DNA of 64,000 nt, taken from NCBI GenBank assembly GCA_015680685.1, contig MNCI01011128.1, forward strand, positions 860,441-924,440, in the 5' to 3' direction. The stretch is from Gnetum montanum. Its lineage: Eukaryota > Streptophyta > Gnetopsida > Gnetales > Gnetaceae. The notes under the pieces were generated by a model. That model was not told the DNA's origin and searched no databases. It saw only the letters and a list, made by a program, of their open reading frames with translations. A program made the translations under genes and the position numbers. This document shows positions 13,156 through 25,453 of this stretch, piece by piece (within the stretch, counting starts at the first letter, position 1; every line of letters starts with the position of its first letter).

Positions 13156-13897
13156 AAGTTGCAACGAAGCTCTTGCAATTTTTCTATTTGAAAGTTAGAA
13201 TTTTTCCCCTAAGTGCCCACAGTAAGAGTCATTGAGTGTATGGATCTTTATTCGAGCATTATGGTACTTGAGCATGACAATGTGTGTAGCAATAAAGATA
13301 AACTTTCTGATAAACCTTGCAACAGTTTAGATAGATTAGCTATTTCAATTATGTATTCAATATTTTTTAATTATTTATTAAATGTTTTCCATTAGTTATT
13401 AAATATTTTCTAGTTATTACATTAATGAAGCAATTAAGCCAGATAGATTACACTACTTTGAGTGTAACATGTATTTGCTTGGTAATCCTAATAGTGTTAT
13501 TGCTTGGTATGCCCAATAGCATAGCACTTGGTCACCCAACAGTGGATACATGGGTTCAGGACATGTACGGAAAGTGGAATTGGATGTTTATGTTAGGATT
13601 AGTTAAATGCTAGTTAATTAGTTAGTTTAGATTAGTTAACCAAATTCTTTTTATCTACATTTTGAGTACCAAACTATAAAACATAAAATGATAAAAATCG
13701 AATGCATCAATTACACTTAATCATACCAACAAACATCACAAATGTAATTAGGAAGACAACAATTGACCTTAAGGCAAGATTCACTTCCTAAAGGACTAGT
13801 GCACCAGAAATGACAAAGTCCACAAAATTCTATCGGATCACACGTGAATGCTTTGTAATTCATATGGTTGGGCGTAGGGGTACCTCGCCGCTCATCA
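13156..13897 (+). repeat. 5' LTR of element D, 5' end truncated
   Basis: Aligns with 25591-26314 of the 3' LTR from 'gttgcaac' onward and ends ...CTCATCA. The first 120 bp or so, including the TATA box, are missing; element B sequence lies immediately to the left. Confidence 0.85.
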
Positions 13898-13898
13898 T

Positions 13899-13916
13899 TA
13901 GCACCATTGTCAAAGA
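13899..13916 (+). other. tRNA-Asp-type primer-binding site, element D
   Basis: TAGCACCATTGTCAAAGA; 11 of 18 matches to the tRNA-Asp complement, all seven differences being G-to-A or C-to-T. One base after the LTR end. Confidence 0.75.
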
Positions 13917-14052
13917 CTTTGTTTGTGGAACATGTGTTATTTAGGCTTAAGTGAATACCATTAATATCGTTGTACAAACCTCAAGGTCAATATCATTTCC
14001 ACTATACATAAAATTATAAAAGCACATTGATAATTTTATTTTTTTTTGCAAA

Positions 14053-16590
14053 ATGTCTTCTTCTCACAAGCGCAAAGATGTCAAACTGCCGATCCCATAG
14101 AAGTGCAAAGTGGTATATACTCATCCAAATGACTTTGTGTTAAACTTCACCTTCATCCTATATCAAGATGAATAGATGTGATGGCATGATATGGAGGGCA
14201 ATATCATCTTACCCCCTGATAGATCCCTGTCAGGGATGTTGTTTAAAACTCTTAAGAAGTTGGGCATCTCAGATATTCACGAAAAGTACATTGTGGATGG
14301 ATATGACACTCAAAACTACTATCCCACTGAAACATAACGCAAACAAGATAGACGTTAAGAGAAGCTCCACGATGCTACGAAGGGCAAACATTTTACTAAC
14401 CCCTTGTTCCTACTAGATTAAGAGGACAATGAGGATCTTTCCTTTGAAGACTCTCAACATGAAGATTCTCCATCCCTTGTTGCAGATGGTAAGGGTGTGA
14501 ACCTGACCCTACAATCCACTATTTATAAACTGGGTTGAGGAAAAAGTGATAGCCAAGGTAGGGACTTGGGCAAATATCACAATAGCAAGGGATCTAAGGA
14601 TGGTGATCGTAATAAATGTAAGAGTGGTGGCAAACACCGCGGTGGCGATGGTAGACACTATGGTGGTGGTGGTGATGGTGAACATTGTGGTGGTGGTGGC
14701 AATCCATCTTCCTCTTCATCTGATTCCAAACATTCCTCTTCATCTGACGATTGTCATGCAAGCCACCATCGAAACAATCATGATGAACATGATCAACAAG
14801 ATAACAGTGACCGTGAAGGCCACCAAAATCGAAGGAATGGCCAAAACCATCATCTGCATCATCAACATAGTGATGATGATGAAACTCTGTTAACGACCCG
14901 AAGTATGCTCAACATTGCAAAGGTAGTTAAAATTCTAACCAGGCATATGAAAGATAGTTGGATCGAGTGCCTAGACATAAACAATATCCTAAGATTTGAG
15001 GGGGGGATACAACTCTGATCTACAAGCACATCTACAAGTTTTTCATGATGCCTATGCCTTATAGAACATAGAGAATGAATGACAAAAACTCAAGCTTTTC
15101 CCAATGACACTCATTAAGGAAGCTAAAAATTGATATTAGTCTTTAAAATTGGAATCCATTCACCGATGGAGTACAATGTTAGAGCTATTTAATGACAAAT
15201 ACTAGACGTACTCCATAGTGTCTAATCTAAGAAGGCAAATCCAAGGCTGGAAGCAGGGAACACATGAACCCTTAGATGTTGCCATGGGAAAATACTATTC
15301 ACTCTTACACTGATGCCTTGGTCATGGTTATTCTTAGAAGGAACAACTTCGCCACATCATAGATGGGCTCAGAGTAGAAACCAGAGGAACCCTTGGGATG
15401 TACGCCCAAGGGAGATTGTCTGAATTGAGAGCTCATTAAATCCAAAGGCTAATTGAGTAAGTAGTAAAAGAAGAAGGTGAGCTATGAAAAAGGGAAAGTG
15501 TTGAAGAGTATAATAAGGATGCTTCCATCAAAAAACAAGAGGTTTGATTTTGTGACAAGGAGGAGGCACCACTTGATGAAGTGATGAATAGAAAAACTTT
15601 GCCTATCCAAAAATCTATTTTTGACATTTTGATAAAGGTTGACAAATTATGAAACTCTTTGGATGAGAAATTTCAAACCGTCATGAAGATCACTGAGAAA
15701 TCCAAAAAGCAAAATAGTGATCGTGATCGCAGAAGGCGAAAAGAAGTTGAATGTGCCTACCAAAGAGGTAGGGGCAAAGCTGCAGCAGCAGAAGAAGTTG
15801 TGGAGTCTAACTCTGATGATGAAACAAGTTATGATATCTGTCAATACAAACATCCAAAGGGATGTTCCTCTATGGTATCACACTTACAAGAGTTTGGGGT
15901 GTATGCATTGAATCCTTGATTAGCATGAAGGCAAGCACCAAGATTATTACCTTATTCTCAAGGCAATCCAAGGCAATTCTACCAACAACAAGCAGCTTAC
16001 TACCCAAGTGAAACTCCTCTACAACCTTATGAACAATACCAACAATGGTACCAACCACAATCATTGGAAATGCCACCACCAAGGCAACAATACCCTTATA
16101 GGTAACCAGATCCATACAGGTACTATGTTCAACAACCCATCTCTCCTAGAAGTTCTGCAAGTCATACATCATTCCAGCATCACTATTACCCTCTAGAGTA
16201 TCATTGAACATATCCATATACATATCATCCTCCACATCACTCTACACATACACCTCCACCTTTAACTCAATTACCTCCTACTCTATCCATATAGGGTGAG
16301 ATTCTTTCATAGCCACAACAACGAAATGCTACGAGGGTTGTACATTCACAACCAGTTTTTCAACTAAGTGGTCCAGACAATCGATCAAGGAAAAGACCTT
16401 TCTTCTGACCTAGTTATCCTCTCCAACCCTCCCAACCTAGTCTGGCTGATCACCCTGCATCTCTAGCACCCTCATCCTCTACATCCAATACCTTCAAGTA
16501 CCCTTCAAACCAAGTGTCGCTTTGGATTCATACTATCATGCTAACTCATGCTATTTCTAACTAGATCAAGGCTAACAATCTTCTTATGAA
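14053..16590 (+). pseudogene. gag remnant, element D (gag type 2)
   Basis: Starts MSSSHKRKD at 14053, matching element H at 58995. An N-terminal domain (14053-14540) is followed by a Gly/His/Ser/Asp-rich low-complexity region with GGT repeats (14600-14880), a decayed retrotrans_gag-type capsid region (about 14950-15480), a basic linker, a short C-x3-H-x3-C-like motif near 15840, and a Pro/Gln-rich tail (15950-16500). Open pieces include 14566-15018 and 15659-15919. Structural protein of the particle. Stops and shifts throughout. Confidence 0.8.
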
Positions 16591-17032
16591 AAGATTTGAC
16601 CCACGAAGTCCACTCATTTATCTACAGATCACTAGACATGAGCCATGCAAGGCTTTTCTTGACTCTGGTTCTAGAGTTAATCGCATTTCCCATGACATGC
16701 ACAAGGCCTAGAACCTACCACCTCTCAAGAAGAACAACATTTGTCTAAAATTAGCAAATCAGTCAATTACTATCCCCCTGGGATTAGTAGAGGACATTGT
16801 GACCACAAGTTGTGGATGGTCCTATCCTACTGACTTTCTGGTGATCAAGGTGGACAACTGCAAAAGTGGCTTCCTCATCATTATGGGAAGAGCTTGGTTA
16901 AGCACAGTCGACACACGTATGAGTATAAGGGACCTATCTTTAGAAATATCCAAGGAAAATGCACTAGGCAAGATTGAGAAGAAGCGTATTGCATGCATCG
17001 AATATAGTGATAATGGGTGCAATTACGTGTGA
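16591..17032 (+). pseudogene. Aspartic protease (retropepsin-like) of element D
   Basis: Contains AFLDSGSRVN, so the catalytic D-S-G is present (about 16655-16675). The second half (16799-17032) is open for 77 codons, including the hydrophobic FLIIMGRAWLS stretch expected near the protease C-terminus. One stop breaks the first half. It would cleave Gag-Pol. Collinear with gag upstream and RT downstream. Confidence 0.8.
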
Positions 17033-17179
17033 AAGATTTAGTTAATCAAAAGTATACATATTAAAGCATGCATTCAGTGTGCGCAAGAAATTAACATTCA
17101 AAGGTATCTGTACACAACAACCACAAAGTAGGAGGGCACCTAGTGGCTAATAACTAACTTAGATAGTAGCACATTATGC

Positions 17180-18400
17180 ATGAAGCCAACTGAGAGCCTA
17201 ACATGTGCTTATGTTGAAGGCATGGACAAAATTAAACAAGTTTATTCCCAACTCTCTGATGAAGATAATGATACCTATTGGGGAGAGTTAGAAATCCCTA
17301 ATAATTTCAAGCAAGACCCTCTAGAGATAAAAACTTTACTGGTCAATATAGAGTATGCATTTTTAAAGAATGGTAAACCGATCATAATTAATGCCAAACT
17401 TGCTCCTAAACAAAAAAAAAAGTTGTTGAAGGTGGTAAACAAGTGGCCAATAGCCTATGCTTGGTCATATCTAGAGCTAACAAAAATTGATCCAAGGATA
17501 TGCTAGCATCACATTTACACTAACCTAGCCATGAAGCCTAGAAGGCAGCCACAAAGGTAGCTAAACCCCAATTGAAGCAAATTGTCAAAGAGGAAATTGA
17601 GCAACTCCTCAAAGCAAGGTTCATCTATCTAATTGTGGATAGTGAATACGTTAGCCCACTTGTACTTGTACTAAATAAAGATGGCAAATGACAAATCTGC
17701 ATTGACTTTAGGTTGTTGAATATGGTAATATTTAAAGATCATATTCCTTTGCCATTTGTGGATCAAGTATTGGATACCATATTTGGACATTTTTATTATA
17801 GTTTCTTAAATGGTTATAGTGGTTATAACCAAATCTAGATTATGCTAGAAGATCAGGCCAAAACAACATTCACGAGTCCCTAGGGGACTTTTGCATATTG
17901 TAAAATGTCATTTGGTCTATGTAATGCCCCTGCAATATTTCAATGTTTGGTCCTTAGTATCTTTCAAAAATAGATTGGTAGTGGTATTGAAGTCTTCATG
18001 GATGAATTTTCCACGTATGGAGCTACCTTTAAGCAAGCCTTGGACCGACTTGAGCAAGTATTGAAGAGATGTGTAGAGACAAACCTATGGTTTAACTAGC
18101 AAAAGAGCCATCTCATGGTCCAAGAAGGCATTGTGCTAAGGCACTGAATTTCACAAAAAGGGATTAAGGTAGACCCAGAAAAAATAAGGATCATACAAAG
18201 AATAACATGTCAACCAAAGACTGTTAAAGATGTTTGGTCATTCCTTGGACACACTAGCTACTACCAATGATTCATAGAGAATTTCTCTAAGATCACAAAG
18301 TCATTGGTAGAGCTTACAAAAAAGGATGCACCTTTTATTTGGACTAAGAAATGTGAACATGCATTTCAATAGTTAAAAGAAAAACTCATAGAAACACCAA
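17180..18400 (+). pseudogene. Reverse transcriptase of element D
   Basis: The N-terminal piece 17180-17506 is open. CIDFRLLN at about 17698, FLNGYSGYNQI near 17805, and the active-site loop reads FMDEF near 17995 where B and H have FMDDF, so the second catalytic Asp is changed to Glu. The thumb region continues to SFLGHTSYY near 18240. In-frame stops at several sites. Copies element RNA into DNA; inactive. Confidence 0.9.
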
Positions 18401-18798
18401 TCCTATGAGCACTAGACTGGTCCAGAGCCTTCCATATCATGAAAGATGCATCTAACTATGCTTTGGGAGTAGTGCTCATGTAGATGGATGATAAGAAACA
18501 TTCATACTACATCCACTGTGTGAGTCGAAGCATTATGGGAGCACAGTTAAATTACACCACCACAAAGAAAGATTTAATGGTAGTGGTGTCTGCTCTAGAA
18601 AAGTTCAAGTACTATGTGCTTGGTTACAAAGTATTTGTGCATATAGACCATAGTGCAATCCGCTTCATTATGAACAAGCCAATGGTGAGCCCTCGTGTCA
18701 TACAGTGGCTCATGATTTTGTAGGAATTCGACCTCACTACGGTAGATCAAAAAGGGATCGAGAATGTGGTCGCTAATCACCTCTCTCACTTAAAATGA
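18401..18798 (+). pseudogene. RNase H of element D
   Basis: KDASNYALGVVL (first acidic residue) at about 18440, then TTTKKDL where F and H keep Glu (MEKE), then HIDHSAIRF carrying a third acidic residue near 18645. The second catalytic residue is therefore lost. Open from 18484 to 18720. Would degrade the RNA strand during reverse transcription. Confidence 0.85.
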
Positions 18799-18959
18799 GA
18801 TAATAAAGAGGAGGAAAGCCTACTCTCTGATCAATTTCTAGACAAACTCCTCTTTACAAGAGCAATAAGTGAACAAACACCTACAAAAGCAACATGGTAT
18901 AATGACATCCTCACATATCTTCTCACTCAGGAGTTTCCACAAGACTTGGATTTTAAGAA

Positions 18960-20219
18960 GAAGCAATAATTTCTTCATCAGGTTAAATACTTCATGGAGA
19001 TCAATGGACACCTTTACAAGGTGTACGCCGATGATCTGACTTGTTGGTGTGTCCCTAACAAAGATCAACTACATATTCTCCAGGATGCTCACAAAGGGCC
19101 TTGCAGAGGCCACTATGCAAAGAGATGCACAACCATAAAAATCCTGATAATAGGATACTATTGGCCTACAATCTTTAGGGATATCCACAAGTTCATCAAG
19201 TCTTGTGAACATTGTCAATGAGACAAAGGGATGACCTCTCACATGAAAGGTTCTAAATAGTGGATTCAACCACTGGAACCTTTTAACATATGGTGCATTG
19301 ACTTTATAGATCCCATCACACCCATGTCCAACAGAAAGGCATATATTATAGTAGTAGTTGATTACTACACAAAATGGGCACAGCCGTTACTAATTATACT
19401 TCATCCATTGCTACAAGATTTATACAACAAAATATTGTGAATAGGTTTAGGGTGCCACGTTCACTAATTTCTAACAATGGAACTCATTTCATAGGTGCCA
19501 CCTTTAAAAAGTTAATGCAACACTTGGGGGTAAAACATAAATTAACAACACCTTACCATCCCCAAGCCAACAGTCAACCAAAGGTAACCAACCGAGAGAT
19601 TACAAAAATATTAACGCAAACCATTAGCAAATATAGGAAGGATTGGAGTACAAAACTTAACAATGCTCTTTGGGCTTATCGTTCAACTTGGAAACTTTCT
19701 ATTGGTTATTCTCCCAATGAGTTAGTGTACAGAAAACTTCCAACCCTTCTGATCCAATCTGAGCTCCATACACTCTTAACGGCCTGTGACCTAGTTTTTG
19801 ACCTAAGTCTAGCACAAAAAGAAAGATTAATCATCCTAAACGTGCTAGATGAAAATTGATTAGTGGCCCGATCCTTGAATGAGGTGAACAAAGCATTCAG
19901 CAAGCAACGCCATGACCTTAGAATCAAAAAAGTAAAATTGCAACCAAGAGATAAGGTTCTCTATTGGAACCCCACACATGTACCACAAAAGACAAAATTT
20001 CAAACATTGTGAGAAGGACCTTATGTAATTGATCAAACCTTTCCCTCTAGGGCCATGATAATCTACAAACCTAACAACCTAAATAAAAAGTAGTTAATCA
20101 ACATTCAACAAGTAAAGCCTTTCCTCGAACCAAGACGGGCTAATACAACTACCACCTCGATGGTTGGACAACCATGTTCCATTTTTCAAATCTCCTCCTT
20201 CCAACTAAGTTGTGGGGGA
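18960..20219 (+). pseudogene. Integrase of element D
   Basis: HHCC zinc-binding domain at about 19080-19220 (ends SCEHCQ). The core starts with CIDFID near 19295, shifts frame near 19375, and continues 19374-19859. The second catalytic Asp reads SNNGTHF (D to N, near 19465) and the third position is Lys (AAG, 19581-19583). The C-terminal tail runs to the PPT-like motif, ending FQLSCGGDGN. Triad therefore D, N, K. Confidence 0.9.
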
Positions 20220-20224
20220 GATGG
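20209..20224 (+). other. Polypurine-tract-like motif 1 at the end of pol, element D
   Basis: AGTTGTGGGGGAGATGG, close to the true 3' PPT of the same element (TTGTGGGGGTA then TGATGA). Counterparts at the same place in A, B, C, F, H and I. Confidence 0.55.
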
Positions 20225-20424
20225 CAATCCGTGCTAACCATCAATATGGCTTCTCAGTTATTCTACTTTTTGTTTTTCATGTGTTTGATTTTTACAAATT
20301 ATTTATTTTACAAATTCTTGATTTTTCAAATTCTTCTAATTTTACACCATTTTTAGTACTTTTAAACTTGATTATTTTACACTTTCTTATATATTTTTCT
20401 TTGTTTTATTTTATTCAAGTGTGA
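20221..20424 (+). CDS. Small hydrophobic ORF after pol, element D copy (67 codons)
   Basis: ATG lies within PPT motif 1, overlapping the last pol codons in a different frame. The start reads MAIRANHQ; F has MATNANHS, H MANHANHY, I MATHVNHT. The rest is strongly hydrophobic, enough for one or two membrane helices. It is open while neighbouring sequence has frequent stops. T-rich composition could explain this, so function is unproven. No known family recognised. Confidence 0.3.
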   Translation: MAIRANHQYGFSVILLFVFHVFDFYKLFILQILDFSNSSNFTPFLVLLNLIILHFLIYFSLFYFIQV

Positions 20425-22364
20425 GATTTTCTCATTTTTGCTAATAAAAATTACTTTATTATCACAGGACATAGTATTGCTATTGTTGTTTACTAATGAT
20501 GGTTTGTGCTTAATGTTGTGATTATCGATGTCTAATTTCTATTTTTAAATTTTGATATCTGATGACTTTGACATGGTTTATTTTCCAAGGGATAGGAAAT
20601 GAGTCTACATCATCTGCCCATCCAATAAACTCTATGGTTTTCCTTGTTCTGAAAATTTGAGATTCCTTCCATTAAAGAAACTTTTAATCAATCGGTGACC
20701 TTGGTAGTTTCGGAATTAGGAAGGATTCAAAGGTTTGTAAAAGATGTGACTTCAAGGGGACTCAATACTCTTTATACTCTTCTACTTACTTCAGTGCTTA
20801 AGTGTGTTTCACAGACTTCTCATCGTTCCATACCAATCATTGATAAGAAGTCAAATAACGTCATTGCATGGTGTAGTTTCCATCTAAAAAAATGATGGGA
20901 ATTCAAAGCACACCCCTTCAACATGAAGAAGTCCTTGCATGATGTGATTGTTTCCATTTCAAGAAAAAAAAAACAATGGAAATTCAAAGCACACCCCTTG
21001 GACAAATAAACGGGCTACACGCACTAGTTATGGAACTCGAATGACATGCACCTATGCCTGAAGGTCCCTTCTAACTAAGGCTCTCTCTCTCACTTCCTAC
21101 TTCTCTTTTCTTCTCTTTGTGGAACGATGGTTGTTTTGTGAAAGCACTCTTGTGTCTCGAGTGGATGGATCAATCTTGGAGAGGGGATGCGAAGTCACTG
21201 AAAGTGGTTGGTTTTGGTCTGGACTGAGGATGGATCTTCTCAAGTCATTTTAAACACAAATTCCATAAGGGACTTCTTAGGACCTCAATTCGGAACTTTA
21301 TTCCACCTTCTCTATCATCCATCCATGCTGGCATAACTCACCTCATTGTCGTGTTTTATGTTATGCTCTATGTCTTGGTTTGATGTATTGAGATTCTTGA
21401 GTAGATTCTTATGGGTTGGTCCTTAACTTTTCATGACCATTAATTGATTGTGGGGCCCATAGACTCCTTATTTGAGGTTATGCAAAGGCAAAAAGGGCAT
21501 GAGCCTACTATGGGGAGGACCCACTTGTATAGCTCTTGGCTTGATTAGTTAAGATTCCTTACCTTTGACATCGCTACAACCCTATCTTTTGCATATTCCA
21601 TTGAGTATCCTGCTTAGTGCTCCTTAACCTTTTATTTCATTCATTTATTAAATCAATTCTTCATTTTTTCAAATTTATGAGCTTCAACACCCTCTTCTCA
21701 TGTTTTCATATTGTTCTTGGTCTTTTGAGCTTTCATTTGACCCTAGTTTCATCCAAAAATTCCTTTCATTTTGAAAGTTTAACCAAAGTCAATGGTGGTC
21801 AATAGTTGCATCAATGAGGCCTCATTGATGCAATCAACCACATCAACAAGGCCCCGTCGATGAGGCCTCATCAATGCAGTGTTTACATCCTATATATACC
21901 ATTGAGTACTTAGGAATTTTTTTGTTATTTACTCATAACATGCGGGGAGTTTTTGCAATTTTTTAGAGCCCCAAACCTTCCAGAGCTCATAACTTCCCAA
22001 TCGCTTGTCTAAATCACTCCATTTTTTGACCATGCACTCACTAGAGGTAACAACTTTATCATGGGGGCCACAAACCTTAAGGTTTCTGATGAAAAATTGA
22101 TGAAATATTTTGGAAATTTTTTTAACTACCCCAAGGTTAATAGCCTTAATAACATAGAAACATCAATTTTTTCAAAAATTAACCCTTCCAACAACCTCTG
22201 GGATGGTTTATTAATGATAATACATAAATAAATAATAACTGGAGTAATTAAATCAACTATAATCACAACTTAGCCAAAGTGTAACTATGCTAAAGAGATA
22301 AAGATATCCCAATTGTTTTAAGTTACATAATGATTGCTAATATATGGTCTCATTGTGATTACAG
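20425..22364 (+). other. Spacer between pol and extra ORF, element D
   Basis: Holds an 85-bp imperfect tandem duplication (about 20870-20998) sharing 'gaattcaaagcacacccctt', a CT-rich tract (21075-21120), a U3-like block with TATA box (21806-21890), and at its 3' end TGATTACAG right before ATGGCACCA. No protein seen. Confidence 0.65.
21806..21890 (+). promoter_or_regulatory. U3-like repeat block with TATA box inside element D
   Basis: Perfect 28-bp palindrome at 21806-21833 (arm TTGCATCAATGAGG), a second 14-bp palindrome at 21859-21872, and 'catcaacaaggcc' between, followed by CCTATATATACC near 21885. The 3' LTR has the same motif set (catcgatgaggcc, atcaacaaggcc, tcgatgca, then CTATAAATAC at 25541), so this looks like a displaced copy of the LTR promoter, about 480 bp before the extra ORF. 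Confidence 0.45.
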
Positions 22365-25240
22365 ATGGCACCAAAACAAAAATGCTTGCAGGAAGGAGAA
22401 CCCTCTCAACCATGAGAGAAGTAACACAAAGCTAGAAGGGGCCAACAAGAACAAGGTCAAGAACTACCAGAGGCAACCCATGTAATAGGACCTCTTCATG
22501 AGAAGCTTGAAGTAGAATCTATCTGACAAATTCTGGAAGAAGAAGTGCCTACAGAATAATCACAATGAGGAGAAGTGCTTGGACCCACACCAAGGCTTGA
22601 GGTCACTTTGACTCAAGCCTATCTTGATATCATCATGTCTTGAGAAATTCAACAACCCATTCTTCAAGAGATCAACTTCGAGCCATTTTTGGAGAAATTG
22701 TCAAAGGATGTCAAGACATAACTGCAAGTCTCTTCCATGTGGCCAGTCATCACATCCAATGGAGAATGGTATATGGGAGAGACATCTCTTCTAGAGTAGC
22801 TGAAGGCCAGGGTTCGTCGTCAAAATTAAGGACATTCAAGTGTCCTACTCAATAGAAGCTATCACACAGGAACTTGGGTTGCTTGATACCAAAACATAGC
22901 TGGCAAAACTATCTACAAAAGACAATCTTGAGGCTAAGAGGAAGTGGACCTAGCAATGCTACAAGGTTAACCGTAAGGAGTATGATGCGCTCACATAGGC
23001 GAAGCCAATTTTCTTCAAGATTGCGGCTTATCACCTCAATCCAATAGTGAGGCCAAGTAAGGTGACCACCTTCTCTGCCCAAGCATGTGCTGCTCTAAGT
23101 GGGACATTTTCTATCAACCTTCCACAATTGATCTACTTAGAGATCCAGAAGCATTTCAAAGGAAACAAATGTGGAAGGAAAACCCTGCCCTTTCCATACC
23201 TCATCCAAAAACTTTGCAAAAGGGCAAGCATTGTTCGCTATTCCAATGATACCCTAAGGCATGCTCCTTTGGCCTCATGGTCAAAGATCATGAAAGACAA
23301 AACACTAGCGATAACCCAAGAAGAGGAGCAGCCACCGCCACCACCCACTCAAGAAACAACACCGAAGGCCCACACAGCCATTGAGTGTCTATGCAAAATC
23401 CGAGAATAGCTCTTGAGTGAACAAAAGCAATGAGCAAGAACAAGTGGGATAGATCCATCTATGTATTGGCCAATGATGAGTCATCTTAGTGAGGTGGCTC
23501 GAACAATTAGCTAGATGGAGAGGAGTGGTCCAATTTTCTCTGTTCAACAAATGCAGCTACCTACGATGTCAGATCCCAATGCTCAAGAGGTGACAATGTC
23601 TCTATCGCAACATCATTTATTCCCAAAAATCTCTAAGAATGTTGCCACCTTCTTGGTGCATTTAGAGGAAGACGAAGAAGCAACTATCTTGGTGATGCAA
23701 CACAAAGGATAGGAAACAGTAGCTAAAGTGATTACTAACCATGTAGCTAAAGCATTGAATGCACTTGCAACATCTGTACGAGATGTATATGCACTTCAAA
23801 ATGTGCAAACATCCACATGCATAGTCACCAGAAAGGTAAATGTAGCCCAGCATGAAACATTGCTGGAACAACTAGTAAGGACTAGGTAATCGACTCTGGA
23901 CATCTTTGATCTTCCGAAAGACATCACTGTAACCCAATCGAAGCTACTTAATGCAAGGGGCAAATGCATTATCTTGGAGGGGCAACTCGAAATGGCCCAA
24001 AAAAGAAACCAATGCGTGGCCGCAGAGGTTGTTGAACTTCATGCCTGACTTGTGGATCCTAGGATCCTCGGCCCAACAATAACAAGAGATAAAGCTTTCA
24101 AAGAACTTAAAGAACAATTCTAGAAGGCTGAGAAGGAGGCAGTAACGACCATCTTCAAAGAGTCCATAGCTAAAGTCAAAACGTATTCAATTCAAAAGAA
24201 CTTAAACTAGATGTGCTAGGAGAATGAAGCCCTAACTGCACAAAATTATCACCTATGAAATGTTGATGCTTAGAAACACCAAATGTAGGAATTCATTTAT
24301 CAACAACAAGAGCAACTTGTCAAGGTAAACACTAAACTAAGAAGATTGGTTATAAAAATCGAAATCTTTCAATGGAGGAAGTGCATACCTTACACCAAAA
24401 GTCTACCATTGAAATTGTCACCTAAAATAATGAGGCCCTCAAATTTGAGAAAGTGAAGAATCACTATAGGAACTAGGTTGCCCTATAGAAAGAAGTTAAT
24501 AAGAAACACATCCAAATGATGAAGGCGAAGATGAATGAAACGCTCCAACAACTCCAACAACGAAGAGAAATGTGGCAGCCCATCATTGATGGGATTAACG
24601 CATACAACAAAACAAAGATCCACTTAAAGGAGTTGCAAATCGAGGAGATGATAGAGTATATGGAGTTGGCCAATCTCTAATATGCAAACCTAGCAATGCT
24701 GACTGTTGGACGACGACAGTCAAAATTGGAAAAACAAATGGCTAGCTCGTATCTATTATACAAGACAGAGTTCAAGCACCACAAAGATACCAAGCAAAAG
24801 CTTAAGACTGCAAACATTGAATTCAAAGTTCTCAAAGCATGGTTCAAAGACCAACAATCAATCGCTAAGAACCTAGCTAGATGAATGAATGACCACCAAG
24901 AGCTAAAAGACATAGTCAGGGTGTTCGACATTGATCACAAATAGTTCGTTACTTGGTTCATCAATGCTAAGGAGTTATTTCTAGTAATCCGTATCCTTGG
25001 GATGTGCCTATTCCAACCCACATTGGCGAAGCTGCATGGATGGTGCACGATCCCAAGAGTAAGGAGGAGAAAATGAAAGCACTGCTGGATGCTTTTCACC
25101 TCCTACCTAAAGTTACAGCAATAGCAAGATAGCCATGGCCACCTCAACTATCACTCGTGCATGAAACTAGTGAAGGTCCCTTAGAGCCTCAAGAGCCATC
25201 ACCTGTAACCATTTGATCTTCTCCAACACACTTCACAACA
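22365..25240 (+). pseudogene. Extra 3' ORF of element D: plant transposon protein-like block plus coiled coil
   Basis: Starts ATGGCACCA after an acceptor-like TGATTACAG. Residues about 225-350 (23047-23409) carry the LPFPYLIQKLCKRA block shared with element C, then a proline run. From about 23880 to 24960 the product is rich in K, E, Q and L in heptad-like order (for example 24530-24880), suggesting a long coiled coil. Many stops and shifts. The place between pol and 3' LTR is where Athila elements carry their env-like gene, but I see no clear signal peptide or transmembrane segment. Role unknown. Confidence 0.55.
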
Positions 25241-25453
25241 TCAAAAAACGTGCTATCTAGTTTTGAAGAATTGTGTCATGGTGTTCAATTTTGTGTCCTA
25301 AACACCACCATTTTTTGTAATGTGTGGATCTGTACACCTAGGCACTCCATTTTTTGTCAAGTCAGTCAGTTTGTTTTGTTTGAAGAAAAGTTAGTCGATG
25401 ATCCCATACCTTCTCAATTTTGTAAAAAAACTTGAGGATGAGTTTTCATTCAA

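Noticed and set aside
14546-14893. 115-codon frame rich in Val, Met and Ile
   Set aside because: Shadow of the gag frame of element D; the composition comes from GGTGGT/GATGAT repeats read out of frame.
18838-19269. Minus-strand frames of 66-76 codons
   Set aside because: Antisense of integrase of element D.
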